The notes: generated from the letters alone by a model not told the origin. DNA of 64,000 nt from Mycolicibacterium sp. CH28 (GCF_004745805.1 NZ_SRLQ01000005.1:1-64000); one strand, 5' to 3'. Positions 45,383 to 56,995 are shown, counted from the stretch's first letter. Numbers and translations are program-made.

Positions 45383-47398
45383 GTGTCTTCATCAACCTCG
45401 CTGCTAAAACGCCTAGTACTGGGGCGGCCGTTTCGCAGCGACAGCCTCGGACACACACTGCTTTCGAAACGCATCGCGTTGCCTGTCTTCGCCAGCGACC
45501 CACTGTCCTCGGTTGCTTATGCCACCCAAGAGATACTGCTGATCCTCACCCTGGGTGGCCTGGCCTATATGCATCTGACGCCCTTTATCGGCGGGGGCGT
45601 GGTGGTGCTGCTGGCCGTGGTGGTGCTGTCCTACCGGCAGGTGGTCAAGGCATACCCCAGCGGTGGCGGTTCCTACGAGGTGGTGGCGAAGAACCTCGGC
45701 CCGCTGGCCGGGCTGGTAGTGGCCGCCGCGCTGCTGGTGGACTACGTGATGACCGTCGCGGTGTCGGTGGCGGCCGGAGTCGACAACATCATCTCGGCTT
45801 TCCCCGAGCTCAACGTGTACCGGGTAGCCATCAACATCGGCTTCATCCTCGTGCTCACCGCGATGAACCTGCGCGGCGTGCGGGAGTCGGGCCGGGCTTT
45901 CGCCATCCCCACCTACGCCTTCGTTGTCGGTGTCTACATCATGGTCGGGCTCGGTCTGCTGCGAGCGTTGTTGGGGCATCCGCCGGTGGCCGAGAGCGCC
46001 AACTACGGCGTGCGAGCCGAGCAAGTCGGCCTGACCACCATCGCGCTGGTCCTCCTGGTGTTGCGTGCCTTCTCCTCGGGCTGCACGGCACTGACCGGGG
46101 TCGAGGCGATCTCCAACGGAGTTCCGGCCTTCCGCAAGCCCAAGGCGCTCAACGCGGCTCGCACGATGACAGCAATGGGGCTGCTGGCGATAACCATGTT
46201 CGCCGGCGTGACCGCGCTGGCGCTTATCGCCAAAACCCGCGTTGTCGAGAACACCTGTGATCTCATCGGATTCCCCGGCAACTGCGAAAGCGACCCGCAA
46301 AGAACCGTCATCGCGCAGTTGGCGGCAGCGGTGTTCGGCAACAACAGCATCATGTTCTTCTTCATCCAGGCCGCCACCGCGTTGATCCTCATCCTGGCGG
46401 CGAACACCGCCTACAACGGCTTTCCGCTGCTGGCGTCGATCCTCGCCCGGGACCGATACCTGCCCAGGCAGCTGCAGAATCGCGGTGATCGCCTGGCTTA
46501 CTCGAACGGCATCATCCTGCTTGCCGTCGTTGCCGGCGCGTTGATCTACGCGTTCGACGGCTCGGTGACCCGCCTCATCCAGCTCTACATCATGGGGGTG
46601 TTCACCTCTTTCACGCTGTGTCAGGCCGGAATGGTCCGGCACTGGAACGCAGAGCTGCGGCACGTCACCACACCCGCCGAGCGTCGAAAGATCTACGGCG
46701 CAAGGGCGGTCAACGCATTCGGGGCTCTCCTCACCGGCCTGGTCCTTGTGGTCGTCATGATCACCAAGTTCACCCACGGCGCATACCTGGTGGTCATCGC
46801 AATACCCGTGCTGTGCGTCGTGATGCAGACGATCCACCACCACTACGCCGCCGTTCGCGACGAACTGCGGGTCGGCCCAGACGACGAGCAGACCCTACCC
46901 AGCCGGGTACACGCCGTCGTGCTGGTCTCGGGGTGGAACAAGGCCACCCAGCGCGCGATCCTGTTCGCCCGCGCCACCCGGCCGCATACGCTCACAGCGC
47001 TGACGGTGAACATCAATGACGCCGATACTCGGGCACTGCACCGCGAGTGGGAGTCGCTCAACATCGATGTGCCCCTGAAAGTCGTGGAGTCGCCCTACCG
47101 CGAGATGACCCGGCCGGTGCTGCAATACGTGAAGCGGATGCGTCAGGGCCCGCGTGACGTGGTGTGCGTCTACATCCCCGAGACCGTCGTCGGCCGGTGG
47201 TGGCAGAACCTGCTGCACAACCAGAGCTCGCTTCGGCTCAAAGCACGTTTGCTGTTCGAGCCCGATGTCATGGTGACCAGCGTTCCCTACCAACTGCATA
47301 CCGCGGCTTCACGTGACCTGACCAGGGTTGAGCACAGCCCCGGTGACGTGCGTAGCGGCGTCGACCGCTCAGTACGGTACGAGACCCGGGTGGAGTGA
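45383..47398 (+). CDS. APC-family potassium symporter, KimA-like
   Basis: 671 residues. The N-terminal LLKRLVLGRPFRSDSLG...LPVFASDPLSSVAYATQEILL, about twelve transmembrane helices (~30-470) and a C-terminal cytosolic domain (~480-650, VHAVVLVSGWNKATQRAILFARA) match the KimA/KUP-like group of K+/H+ symporters; M. tuberculosis Rv2690c belongs to the same group. In Bacillus KimA the C-terminal domain binds c-di-AMP. Location next to kdpFABCDE supports potassium as substrate, but generic annotation is often amino-acid permease. GTG start. Confidence 0.82.
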   Translation: MSSSTSLLKRLVLGRPFRSDSLGHTLLSKRIALPVFASDPLSSVAYATQEILLILTLGGLAYMHLTPFIGGGVVVLLAVVVLSYRQVVKAYPSGGGSYEVVAKNLGPLAGLVVAAALLVDYVMTVAVSVAAGVDNIISAFPELNVYRVAINIGFILVLTAMNLRGVRESGRAFAIPTYAFVVGVYIMVGLGLLRALLGHPPVAESANYGVRAEQVGLTTIALVLLVLRAFSSGCTALTGVEAISNGVPAFRKPKALNAARTMTAMGLLAITMFAGVTALALIAKTRVVENTCDLIGFPGNCESDPQRTVIAQLAAAVFGNNSIMFFFIQAATALILILAANTAYNGFPLLASILARDRYLPRQLQNRGDRLAYSNGIILLAVVAGALIYAFDGSVTRLIQLYIMGVFTSFTLCQAGMVRHWNAELRHVTTPAERRKIYGARAVNAFGALLTGLVLVVVMITKFTHGAYLVVIAIPVLCVVMQTIHHHYAAVRDELRVGPDDEQTLPSRVHAVVLVSGWNKATQRAILFARATRPHTLTALTVNINDADTRALHREWESLNIDVPLKVVESPYREMTRPVLQYVKRMRQGPRDVVCVYIPETVVGRWWQNLLHNQSSLRLKARLLFEPDVMVTSVPYQLHTAASRDLTRVEHSPGDVRSGVDRSVRYETRVE

Positions 47399-47454
47399 GC
47401 GCGGGCCCGCCGTCATCGGGATCCGTACGGGATTGGCTGCCCGTCCGCGCGGGT

Positions 47455-47958
47455 ATGCAGACCAGCATGTCGACCGCCCCATCCCGCAGACTCCAACGCC
47501 CCCGGGTCGGGATGCTGGCTGTCCAGGGCGCCGCGGTGTTGGTTGCCGCCGCTTTCCTGATGCTGGCCATCGCCGGGTTCATCCCCGGGCTGACCACCCG
47601 CCTGGACGAGCTGCATTGGTACGGGCCCCACTCGCAGGCTCGGCTGTTCGGCGTGTTCGCGGTCTCGGTGGTGCACAACCTGCTGCACCTGTTGTTCGGG
47701 ATCGCAGGGCTGCTGCTGGCCGGAACGTACGCCCGCGCGCGCGGGTACCTGATCGGCGGCGGTCTGGTGTACCTCGCCCTGTGGGTCTACGGCCTGCTGA
47801 TCGATCTGGCTGGACCGCGAAACATGTTGCCGCTCAACGATGCCGACAACTGGCTCAACCTGTCGATCGGCGCGGTGATGGTGCTGCTCGGGCTCACGCT
47901 GGCCGGCAGCCGAGTCCCCACCGGGGCCGGCGGCGAACCACTGATCTGCCCGCGGTAG
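47455..47958 (+). CDS. DUF4383 membrane protein
   Basis: 167 residues with four transmembrane helices: GMLAVQGAAVLVAAAFLMLAIAGFIPG (~18-40), LFGVFAVSVVHNLLHLLFGIAGLLLAG, GYLIGGGLVYLALWVYGLL and NWLNLSIGAVMVLLGLTL. The GFIPGL and HNLLHLLFG motifs mark DUF4383. The ATG at 47455 is used; a GTG at 47395 overlapping the previous stop would add 20 residues. Function unknown. Confidence 0.82.
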   Translation: MQTSMSTAPSRRLQRPRVGMLAVQGAAVLVAAAFLMLAIAGFIPGLTTRLDELHWYGPHSQARLFGVFAVSVVHNLLHLLFGIAGLLLAGTYARARGYLIGGGLVYLALWVYGLLIDLAGPRNMLPLNDADNWLNLSIGAVMVLLGLTLAGSRVPTGAGGEPLICPR

Positions 47959-47961
47959 GGC

Positions 47962-48924
47962 TCAGGCGATCGACAGCGCGATCCCGTCGAGGATGTCGTG
48001 CTCGCTGACGATGAGCTCGTCGATCCCGGCCCGCTGCCGCAACGCCTCGGCCAGCTCCTCGACGACGATCGATCCGCCACCGATGACATCGACCCGGCCC
48101 TCGTGCATCGGGCCGAGCGCCGCACGCTGCTTGCGCGTCATGCCGATCAGCTGATCGCACACCGGCAGCAGATCGCCGAACGGCACCCGGGACAGGTGGA
48201 TCGCATCGGAGTCGTAGGTCGTCATGCGCTGGGCCAGCGCGGCGATGGTGGTGAAGGTCCCGGCTACGCCCACCCAGGTCTTCGCCTGCTCCACCGGCAC
48301 CACCCGCAGCGCCTCGCCGAGCCGCTCGCGCACTACCTCGCGCGCAGCGGCCACCTCCGCGGCCGTCGGCGGATCCGAATGCAGGCACCGCTCGGTCAGC
48401 CGAACGCAGCCGATGTCGGCTGAAAAGCTGGCCTGCACGCCGCCGTCGGCGGGCGCACTGCCCAGGACCACCTCCGTCGAGCCGCCACCGAGGTCGACAA
48501 CGACGAAAGGTGCTGTAGCGGAATCAAGTTCGCCGACGGCGCCATTGAACGACAGCTCGGCTTCCTCGGCCCCACTGATCACCTCGGCCACCGCGCCGGG
48601 GATCACCGCTCCGAGCACCTCGGCGGTCATCGCGAAGAAGACATCGCGGTTGGCCGCGTCGCGAGTTGCCGAGGTCGCCACCATCCGCACCGTGCCGACG
48701 CCGAAGCGCTCCAGCAATAGGGCGTAGTCGGCCAGGGCCGCCCGGGTTCGGGCCAGCGCGTCGGGTGCGAACTGCCCGGTGGCATCCACACCCTGGCCCA
48801 GCCGAACGATTCGCATCTCCCGGTGCACATCGCGCAGCCGGCCGTCGGCGAGGTCGGCGACCAACAACCGGATCGAGTTCGTGCCGCAGTCGATGGCCGC
48901 CACGCGATTGATCGCTGCGCTCAT
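47962..48924 (-). CDS. ppx: Exopolyphosphatase / guanosine pentaphosphate phosphohydrolase (Ppx/GppA)
   Basis: 320 residues. The sugar-kinase-like ATPase fold has AIDCGTNSIRLLVADL, VVVDLGGGSTEVVLG and VGVAGTFTTIAALA. It is the short two-domain Ppx form found as Rv1026. It removes terminal phosphate from polyphosphate or hydrolyses pppGpp. The ATG at 48924 overlaps the DUF501 stop (ATGA), and it is the last gene of the eno-ftsB-DUF501-ppx unit. Confidence 0.93.
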   Translation of the reverse strand: MSAAINRVAAIDCGTNSIRLLVADLADGRLRDVHREMRIVRLGQGVDATGQFAPDALARTRAALADYALLLERFGVGTVRMVATSATRDAANRDVFFAMTAEVLGAVIPGAVAEVISGAEEAELSFNGAVGELDSATAPFVVVDLGGGSTEVVLGSAPADGGVQASFSADIGCVRLTERCLHSDPPTAAEVAAAREVVRERLGEALRVVPVEQAKTWVGVAGTFTTIAALAQRMTTYDSDAIHLSRVPFGDLLPVCDQLIGMTRKQRAALGPMHEGRVDVIGGGSIVVEELAEALRQRAGIDELIVSEHDILDGIALSIA

Positions 48925-49412
48925 GTCCACTCCCCCTTGTCCAGTACTCCGGCCATTCCCGGCTCGACGGCCAGCACCGCCAACGCCTGGTCGCCGAACG
49001 GGTTGACCCCGCGGCCCTTGGCCAGCGAATGCGCGATCAGCACGTGCAGACACTTCACCCGGTCCGGCATACCGCCGCCGGAGAAGGTGGTGCCCAGCGA
49101 TTCGATGGCGTCACGCTCGGCCAGATAGGACTCGTGAGCTCGCCGGTAGGCGGCGGCCACCTCCGGATCCTGTTGCAGCCGTTCACTCATCTGCCGCATC
49201 AGCCCCTCGGACTCGAGCCGGCTCGCGGCGGCCGTCAACACCGGATGGGTCAGGTAGTACAGCGTGGGGAACGGGGTACCGTCCGGCAGTCGCGGCGCGG
49301 TCTTCACCACGGCGGGTTCACCATTGGGGCAGCGGTACGCGATCTCCAGCACGCCGCGCGGCGCGCGCCCCAATTGCCGCGCCACCGCGTCGAGATCGGC
49401 GGGGTTAACCAC
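48921..49412 (-). CDS. DUF501 family protein
   Basis: 163 residues starting at GTG 49412: VVNPADLDAVARQLGRAPRG, then VLEIAYRCPNGEPAVVKTAPRLPDGTPFPTLYYLTHP. It closely matches Rv1025 in its conserved position between the FtsB-like gene and ppx. It overlaps the ftsB stop by eight bases and the ppx start by four. Biochemical function unknown. Confidence 0.93.
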   Translation of the reverse strand: MVNPADLDAVARQLGRAPRGVLEIAYRCPNGEPAVVKTAPRLPDGTPFPTLYYLTHPVLTAAASRLESEGLMRQMSERLQQDPEVAAAYRRAHESYLAERDAIESLGTTFSGGGMPDRVKCLHVLIAHSLAKGRGVNPFGDQALAVLAVEPGMAGVLDKGEWT

Positions 49413-50076
49413 CGGCGGCCGGGGGTGGCGCCGGGACAGGTTCCGGGGACGGGAGCGGCAGGCCCTGCTGAGCCGGATCGCTGGCCGGTGCCGCAGCCGG
49501 GCCGTGCGGCGCGTCGGCGATCGTGTGCCACAGCGAGGTGTACCAGGGGTCGGTGTTACCAACGGCTGCGGTCTGCGGACCGGTGTCGGGTGCCACGACC
49601 GCCCCCGGCGGCAGCTGCACCTGGTACGGGATGTCGCCGGGCATGACGAAACCCAGCCGCTCGCGGGCCTGGGCGGCGATGTACACCGGGTCGGCCAGCT
49701 TGGTCTTCTGCGACTCCAGGTCGGAGATCTGCTTGCGCAGTGCGGTTTCGGACGCCGCGAGCTGCTTCATCTCGGTGCGCTGGGCGAAGTAGGTTCGCAC
49801 CGGTCCGGCGATGGTCAGCGTCAGCACACAGACCACGGCGGCCAGGATGGCCGCGCGGCGGGCGGTGAAACCCAGCCGCTGTTCGCTCTGGTGCTCGACC
49901 GCGGCGGCGATAGCCCGCCGGATCGGTTCGGTGACAGTGACCGGCTCCGCCGCGGCGCGGGCCTCGGCCGACAGCGGTTTGGCCACCGGTGCCGGCCGAG
50001 AGCGGGCCCGCCCCGACGCCCCCGGCCGGGAGGCCGGTGGACGCCGCTTCGGGTCGGGCCGCTTGCTTTCCGCCAC
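49405..50076 (-). CDS. ftsB: FtsB/DivIC-family septum protein
   Basis: 223 residues. A basic, Pro-rich cytoplasmic tail (~1-75) precedes one transmembrane helix (AAILAAVVCVLTLTIAGPV, ~75-95) and a periplasmic coiled coil (MKQLAASETALRKQISDLESQKTKL) with the RERLGFVMPGD motif of FtsB/DivIC. A Pro-rich tail follows. It should form the FtsQ-FtsL-FtsB divisome complex. GTG start with GAAAGAG upstream; it lies 15 bp after eno. Confidence 0.9.
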   Translation of the reverse strand: MAESKRPDPKRRPPASRPGASGRARSRPAPVAKPLSAEARAAAEPVTVTEPIRRAIAAAVEHQSEQRLGFTARRAAILAAVVCVLTLTIAGPVRTYFAQRTEMKQLAASETALRKQISDLESQKTKLADPVYIAAQARERLGFVMPGDIPYQVQLPPGAVVAPDTGPQTAAVGNTDPWYTSLWHTIADAPHGPAAAPASDPAQQGLPLPSPEPVPAPPPAAGG

Positions 50077-50091
50077 AGTCTCTTTCAGGTC

Positions 50092-52244
<2,153 letters not shown>

Positions 52245-52341
52245 AGGACTCCTCGAACCCACTCACTTCTCTTCATCGTCCCACCCCTCATGGTCCCACG
52301 GCTTCAGGGCCATTAGTCCCTGCCGGCGGTGTCAAAAGACC

Positions 52342-52356
52342 GGTAACTCCGTTACC
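52342..52356. promoter_or_regulatory. Perfect 6-3-6 palindrome between lpqU and efeU
   Basis: GGTAAC (52342-52347), TCC, GTTACC (52351-52356). It lies just upstream of two IdeR-like boxes. It might be a third, diverged metal-regulator site or an operator for lpqU, which is divergent. Confidence 0.35.
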
Positions 52357-52366
52357 TGGCGTCTGT

Positions 52367-52405
52367 TAAGGTGAGCCGAACCTTGGTTTGGTAAGCCTTG
52401 CTTAC
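52367..52405 (+). promoter_or_regulatory. Two tandem IdeR (iron repressor) boxes upstream of efeUOB
   Basis: Compared with the 19-bp IdeR consensus TWAGGTWAGSCTWACCTWA, the site at 52367-52385 (TAAGGTGAGCCGAACCTTG) matches 16 of 19 positions and the site at 52387-52405 (TTTGGTAAGCCTTGCTTAC) matches 15 of 19. They are 41 and more bases upstream of the efeU ATG (52446), where a bound repressor would block the promoter. Iron-replete repression by IdeR is the inference. Confidence 0.75.
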
Positions 52406-52445
52406 CTGAGATTTCTGAAATTTCCGGAGAAGTGAGGACTCGCCG

Positions 52446-53429
52446 ATGACCGACCTGATGGACATCTCGGGAGGCTTCGTGACGGGCGCCCACACCACGT
52501 TCACCGCGGCGTCGCCCAACGTCACCGCCCAGCTCTTCGGCAGCGGTCTGATCGGCCTGCGCGAGGGCCTGGAAGCCGGAATCGTCGTCATGGTCCTGAC
52601 CGCGTTCCTGGTCAAATCCGCCCGGCGCGACGCCCTGAAATGGGTGTGGCTCGGGGTCGGAGCCGCCGTCGTGATGACGGTCGCCGTGTTCCTCGCCATC
52701 CAGTACGGCACCTACACCATCAAGGACCTGGCCGCCGAGGCCATCGCCGGGGTGGCATCCCTGGTGGCGGTCACAATCGTCACCTCGATGGTGCTGTGGA
52801 TGCGCAAAGCCTCTGCCGGGCTGTCCGGCGAACTGCGCGCCGGAATGTCCAAGGCGCTGGAAACCGGGGCGCTGGCGGTATTTCTGCTGGCTTTCCTGAC
52901 CGTGGGCCGGGAGGGGTTCGAGACCGCGCTGTTCATGGTCGGCTACGCCGAGGCCGAAACCGCCTGGCCGCTGGTGGGACTACTGATCGGGGTGCTGCTG
53001 GCCGCCGTGATCGCCTGGGGCATGTACGCCGGTGCCGTGCGGATCAACCTCGCCAAATTCTTCAAGTACACCGGCGCGTTCCTGATCGTGGTCGCCGCGG
53101 GCATCCTGTCCTACGGCATCGGCGCGCTACAGACCGTCGGCTGGCTGCCCGGCCTCGGATCCAAAGCCTTCGACATCAGCACCGCATTCGACTGGTCGGC
53201 CTGGTACGGCGAGATCATCCAGGGCGTTTTCAACATCACCCCCACCCCGACGGTGCTCCAGCTGGTCTGCTGGCTGACCTACCTGGTCATCGTGCTCGCC
53301 CTGTTCCTTCGGCCCACCCACGCCGCGCCGAAGGCGCAGCAGGTGCCGGCCACCGAAGTTCCCACCGACACCACCGAAGCCTCCGAGAAATCGGAGCACT
53401 CCACCCTCCCCGAAAGGTCCGCTACGTGA
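52446..53429 (+). CDS. efeU: Iron permease EfeU (FTR1 family)
   Basis: 327 residues with seven predicted transmembrane helices. The two iron-translocation motifs are present: GLREGLEAGIV (~40) and VGREGFETALF (~155). The hydrophilic C-terminal tail is Thr/Glu-rich. It takes up ferrous/ferric iron together with EfeO and EfeB. The stop overlaps the efeO GTG (GTGA). Probably iron-repressed through the upstream IdeR boxes. Confidence 0.95.
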   Translation: MTDLMDISGGFVTGAHTTFTAASPNVTAQLFGSGLIGLREGLEAGIVVMVLTAFLVKSARRDALKWVWLGVGAAVVMTVAVFLAIQYGTYTIKDLAAEAIAGVASLVAVTIVTSMVLWMRKASAGLSGELRAGMSKALETGALAVFLLAFLTVGREGFETALFMVGYAEAETAWPLVGLLIGVLLAAVIAWGMYAGAVRINLAKFFKYTGAFLIVVAAGILSYGIGALQTVGWLPGLGSKAFDISTAFDWSAWYGEIIQGVFNITPTPTVLQLVCWLTYLVIVLALFLRPTHAAPKAQQVPATEVPTDTTEASEKSEHSTLPERSAT

Positions 53430-54589
53430 CGCTCACGCTCGGCATCAACACTCCCACCGCGGTCGTAGCCGCGATCCTGGCCGGGGTTTCCCTGGCCGGC
53501 TGCACTGCCAAGGAAACCAAGTCCGCAGATTCCGGCACCAAGGCCGCTGAGATCGCCGTCGATGCCTCCGACTCCGACTGCAAGCTGTCGGGGACCCAGG
53601 CCAGCACCGGGCCGAGCACGTTCGTGATCACCAACAACGGCACCAAAGTGACCGAGTTCTACGTCTACGGCGAGGGCGAGCGGGTGATGGGCGAGGTCGA
53701 GAACATCTCCCCCGGCCTGCAGCGCAAGCTGGTCGTGCAGCTCGCCGAGCCCGGCACCTATCAGACGGCCTGCAAGCCGGGCATGATCGGCGACGGCATC
53801 CGCGGCAACTTCGTGGTCACCGGCAATGCCGTCTCGGTCGACACCGAGGGCAAGTTCAAGGATGCTGCCGACAGCTACAAGCGCTATGTCACCAGCCAAA
53901 CCGACGCGCTGGTCCCGGCCACCGAAGCGTTCGTGGCCGCCGTCAAGTCCGGTGACGTCGCCAAGGCCAAGTCGCTGTACCCGACCACCCGCACCTACTA
54001 CGAGCGCATCGAGCCGGTGGCCGAGTCGTTCCCCAACGATCTCGATCCCCGCATCGATCTGCGGGAGGCCGACCTGGCGCCGGGCCAGAAGTGGACCGGT
54101 TTCCACCGGCTGGAGAAAGACCTCTGGGTCACTGGCCTGCAACCCGATACCAACGCGATCGCCGACCAGCTGGTGGCCGACGTCAAGGAACTCAACGACG
54201 GCGTGAAGGCCCCCGGCTGGACCATCGACTCGACCCAGATCGCCGGCGGCGCCCAGGGCCTGCTCGACGAGGTCGCGGCCAGCAAGATCAGCGGCGAGGA
54301 AGACATCTTCAGCCACACCGATCTGTGGGACTTCCAGGCCAACGTCGACGGCTCGCAGACCGCGGTGGCCTCGGTGCGCCCGATTCTCGACGAACGCAAC
54401 CCCGACCTCGGCAAGCGGGTCGACAAGGGATTCAGCGATGTCGAAGTACTGCTGGCCAAGTACCGCAAGGGCGACGGATTCGTGCTGTACGACACCGTCA
54501 CCGAGCCGCAACGTCAGGAACTGTCCCGCGCCATCGACGCGCTGGGCAAGGAGGTAAGTCAGGTGCAGGGTGTCATCGCTCCCCAGTAA
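53426..54589 (+). CDS. efeO: Iron-uptake lipoprotein EfeO (cupredoxin plus M75 domain)
   Basis: 387 residues. The signal peptide ends in lipobox VSLAGC, so it is membrane-anchored outside. A cupredoxin-like domain (~40-140, FVITNNGTKVTEFYVYG) precedes the M75 peptidase-like iron-binding domain (~150-385) with the HxxE site in TGFHRLEKDLW. It delivers iron to EfeU. It overlaps efeB by 20 bp. Confidence 0.95.
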   Translation: MTLTLGINTPTAVVAAILAGVSLAGCTAKETKSADSGTKAAEIAVDASDSDCKLSGTQASTGPSTFVITNNGTKVTEFYVYGEGERVMGEVENISPGLQRKLVVQLAEPGTYQTACKPGMIGDGIRGNFVVTGNAVSVDTEGKFKDAADSYKRYVTSQTDALVPATEAFVAAVKSGDVAKAKSLYPTTRTYYERIEPVAESFPNDLDPRIDLREADLAPGQKWTGFHRLEKDLWVTGLQPDTNAIADQLVADVKELNDGVKAPGWTIDSTQIAGGAQGLLDEVAASKISGEEDIFSHTDLWDFQANVDGSQTAVASVRPILDERNPDLGKRVDKGFSDVEVLLAKYRKGDGFVLYDTVTEPQRQELSRAIDALGKEVSQVQGVIAPQ

Positions 54590-55886
54590 CTCCGACACGG
54601 AGTCGACCGCCCCCGAGGCGGCGCAGCGCTCCGGATTGTCTCGACGCAAGCTGTTCGGCGCCGCCGGTGTCACCGCGGCGGTGGTCGGCGCGGCCGGCGC
54701 CGGGGCGCTGGCCGGGCGAGCCTCTGCCGCCGACGCGGCCACCGGCGGACTGGACAAGCCGGTGCCGTTCCGCGGTGAGCACCAGGCCGGGATCGTCACC
54801 CCGGCACAGGACCGCATGCACTTCGCCACCTTCGACGTCACCACGGACTCCAAAGCCGATCTGGTGGCGATGCTCAAGGAGTGGACCGGCATGGCCGAGC
54901 GGATGACCGCCGGCGAGGAGGCCGTCCACGACGGCGCCATCGGGCTCAATCCCTATGCGCCGCCGTCGGATACCGGTGAGGCGCTGGGGCTGCCCGCCTC
55001 GCAGCTGACGCTGACCATCGGCTTCGGTCCCTCGTTCTTCCTCAAGGACGGCAAGGACCGGTTCGGCATCGCCGGGCAGAAACCCGCGCTGCTGGAGAAC
55101 CTGCCGAAGTTCCCCAACGAGACGATGGATCCGGCGCGCTGCGGCGGTGACATCGTGGTGCAGGCGTGCGCCAACGACCCGCAGGTCGCGGTGCACGCCA
55201 TCCGCAACCTGGCCCGCGTCGGGTTCGGCACGGTGGCCGTGCGCTACTCGCAGCTCGGGTTCGGCCGCACCTCGTCGACCACCCGCGGGCAGTCGACGCC
55301 GCGAAACCTGTTCGGGTTCAAAGACGGAACCGCCAATATCAAGGCCGAGGACACCGACGTCCTCAACCAGCAGGTGTGGGTGGCCAAGGGAGACGGCCCG
55401 GACTGGATGACCGGCGGCAGCTACATGATCAGCCGCCGGATCCGGATGCGCATCGAAGCCTGGGACCGCACAACACTTCTCGAGCAGGAGCGGGTAATCG
55501 GCAGGCAGAAGGGCAGCGGCGCGCCCAACGGACTCAAGCAGGAGTTCGAGGAGCTCAACTTCGACATCGTCGACAACAAGGACAAGCCCCTGATTGACCC
55601 CAACGCCCATGTGCGGCTGGCCTCACACCAGCATCTCAACGGTATCCAGATCCTGCGCCGCGGCTACAACTTCACCGACGGTTCCGACGGCTTCGGGCAC
55701 CTCGACGCCGGGCTGTTCTTCATCGCGTTCGTGCGCAACCCGGCAACCCAGTTCATTCCGATGCAGACCGAACTGGCGCGCCGCGATGCCCTCAACGAGT
55801 ACATCACCCACACCGGCAGCGCGATCTTCGCCGTACCACCCGGGCTGCGCGACGGCGACTACTGGGGGTCGACGCTGTTCGGCTGA
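54570..55886 (+). CDS. efeB: Dye-decolourising-type haem peroxidase EfeB, Tat-exported
   Basis: 438 residues. A twin-arginine signal (GLSRRKLFGAAG, ~22-50) exports the folded protein. DyP motifs are present: GFKDGTANI (GxxDG catalytic loop) and the haem-ligand region RLASHQHLNG. It oxidises Fe(II) or extracts iron from haem during uptake. The GTG at 54570 lies inside the efeO 3' end. Its last 28 bp overlap the convergent mazG 3' end. Confidence 0.95.
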   Translation: MSSLPSNSDTESTAPEAAQRSGLSRRKLFGAAGVTAAVVGAAGAGALAGRASAADAATGGLDKPVPFRGEHQAGIVTPAQDRMHFATFDVTTDSKADLVAMLKEWTGMAERMTAGEEAVHDGAIGLNPYAPPSDTGEALGLPASQLTLTIGFGPSFFLKDGKDRFGIAGQKPALLENLPKFPNETMDPARCGGDIVVQACANDPQVAVHAIRNLARVGFGTVAVRYSQLGFGRTSSTTRGQSTPRNLFGFKDGTANIKAEDTDVLNQQVWVAKGDGPDWMTGGSYMISRRIRMRIEAWDRTTLLEQERVIGRQKGSGAPNGLKQEFEELNFDIVDNKDKPLIDPNAHVRLASHQHLNGIQILRRGYNFTDGSDGFGHLDAGLFFIAFVRNPATQFIPMQTELARRDALNEYITHTGSAIFAVPPGLRDGDYWGSTLFG

Positions 55887-56995
55887 TCGGCCAGCACGTC
55901 GGGCTCGGCCAGCTCGACATCATCGGCGGCGGCCAATTCCGGCAGATCGAATTCCTCAGCGGCGAGCACTGTTTCGACGTCCTCCAGCAGCTCGCCGTCG
56001 ACCGAGATCACCTCGGGGACCAATAGCAGCTCGAGCGGCTCCTCGGTCCGCATCGGCCAGTGCCTGCGCCATTCCTCAGCGGTGGCGACACTGAGCGGCG
56101 CCGCCCCGTCGAGTTCGCTCGGAGCGGCACTGTCCCGCCGGTTCGCCGTGATGGCACGTTCGACGCCACGCACGGTGTCCATGAATTCGAGGACGTCGGT
56201 GCGCAGCTCGTTCTCGGCGTCACGCTCGGCGGACACGGTGACCGACAGGATCGACGGCGGGATCAGGTCGGCGGGCAGGTTCGCATTCTGCACCCGGGCG
56301 ATCACCTTCTGCGCCAACGCCAGCGCCGGCTGGCCCGTCGGAATGTCATCGACGCAGGACGCCCGCACGCTGTTCTTCTCGAGCGCCTTACGCTCCTCCC
56401 ACTGCGCCAGCTGGTCCTCCAGCGAGATCGACTCGCCGGCCAGCACCGCGGGCACCCGGTTGCCGAGCTTGCGCACCAGTGCGTCGGCGACGTCGTCGAT
56501 GGAGAACGCGTTCGCGGGCGCCTCCTCGGCGATGCGAGCATGAAAGAGCACCTGCAGCAACACATCTCCGAGCTCGTCACGCAGTTCGTTGAGGTTGCCC
56601 CCGCGTACCGCGTCGAACAGCTCGTAGGTTTCCTCCAGCAGATAGCGCCGCAGCGAGTCGTGGGTCTGCTCGCTCTCCCACGGCCCGGCGGTGCGCAGCT
56701 TGTCCATGATCGCCACCGCGTCGACCAGCCGTTCGCCGGCCTGCGGCTCGGACACCGCGATCAGCCGCGCCCCCGCCGCCAGCCGGGCCCGGACCGCAGG
56801 GTGTTCGCGGTCCGACGACAACAGCACCGGCGCCGCTTGTCCGTGGGCACCGGTGAGCAGCGGTCGCGCCGACGGCAGCGACCACGGCACCTTGACCGGC
56901 ATCTCCTCGGTGTACTGCACATCGCCGCCGAGCAGTTCGACCGCCTCGACGGGCACCAACGACGGCCGGCGCGGGTCGACCAGGATGACCGTCAT
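55859..56995 (-). CDS. mazG: Nucleoside triphosphate pyrophosphohydrolase MazG
   Basis: 378 residues. The N-terminal ~90 residues resemble a tetrapyrrole-methylase remnant found in mycobacterial MazG. The MazG core (~95-215) has [35 protein letters not shown], the E-x2-E...E-x2-D metal ligands. A long acidic C-terminal region (~250-378) follows. It hydrolyses (d)NTPs including oxidised dCTP. Its start overlaps the mfd stop by four bases; it overlaps efeB at the 3' end. Confidence 0.93.
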   Translation of the reverse strand: MTVILVDPRRPSLVPVEAVELLGGDVQYTEEMPVKVPWSLPSARPLLTGAHGQAAPVLLSSDREHPAVRARLAAGARLIAVSEPQAGERLVDAVAIMDKLRTAGPWESEQTHDSLRRYLLEETYELFDAVRGGNLNELRDELGDVLLQVLFHARIAEEAPANAFSIDDVADALVRKLGNRVPAVLAGESISLEDQLAQWEERKALEKNSVRASCVDDIPTGQPALALAQKVIARVQNANLPADLIPPSILSVTVSAERDAENELRTDVLEFMDTVRGVERAITANRRDSAAPSELDGAAPLSVATAEEWRRHWPMRTEEPLELLLVPEVISVDGELLEDVETVLAAEEFDLPELAAADDVELAEPDVLADQPNSVDPQ

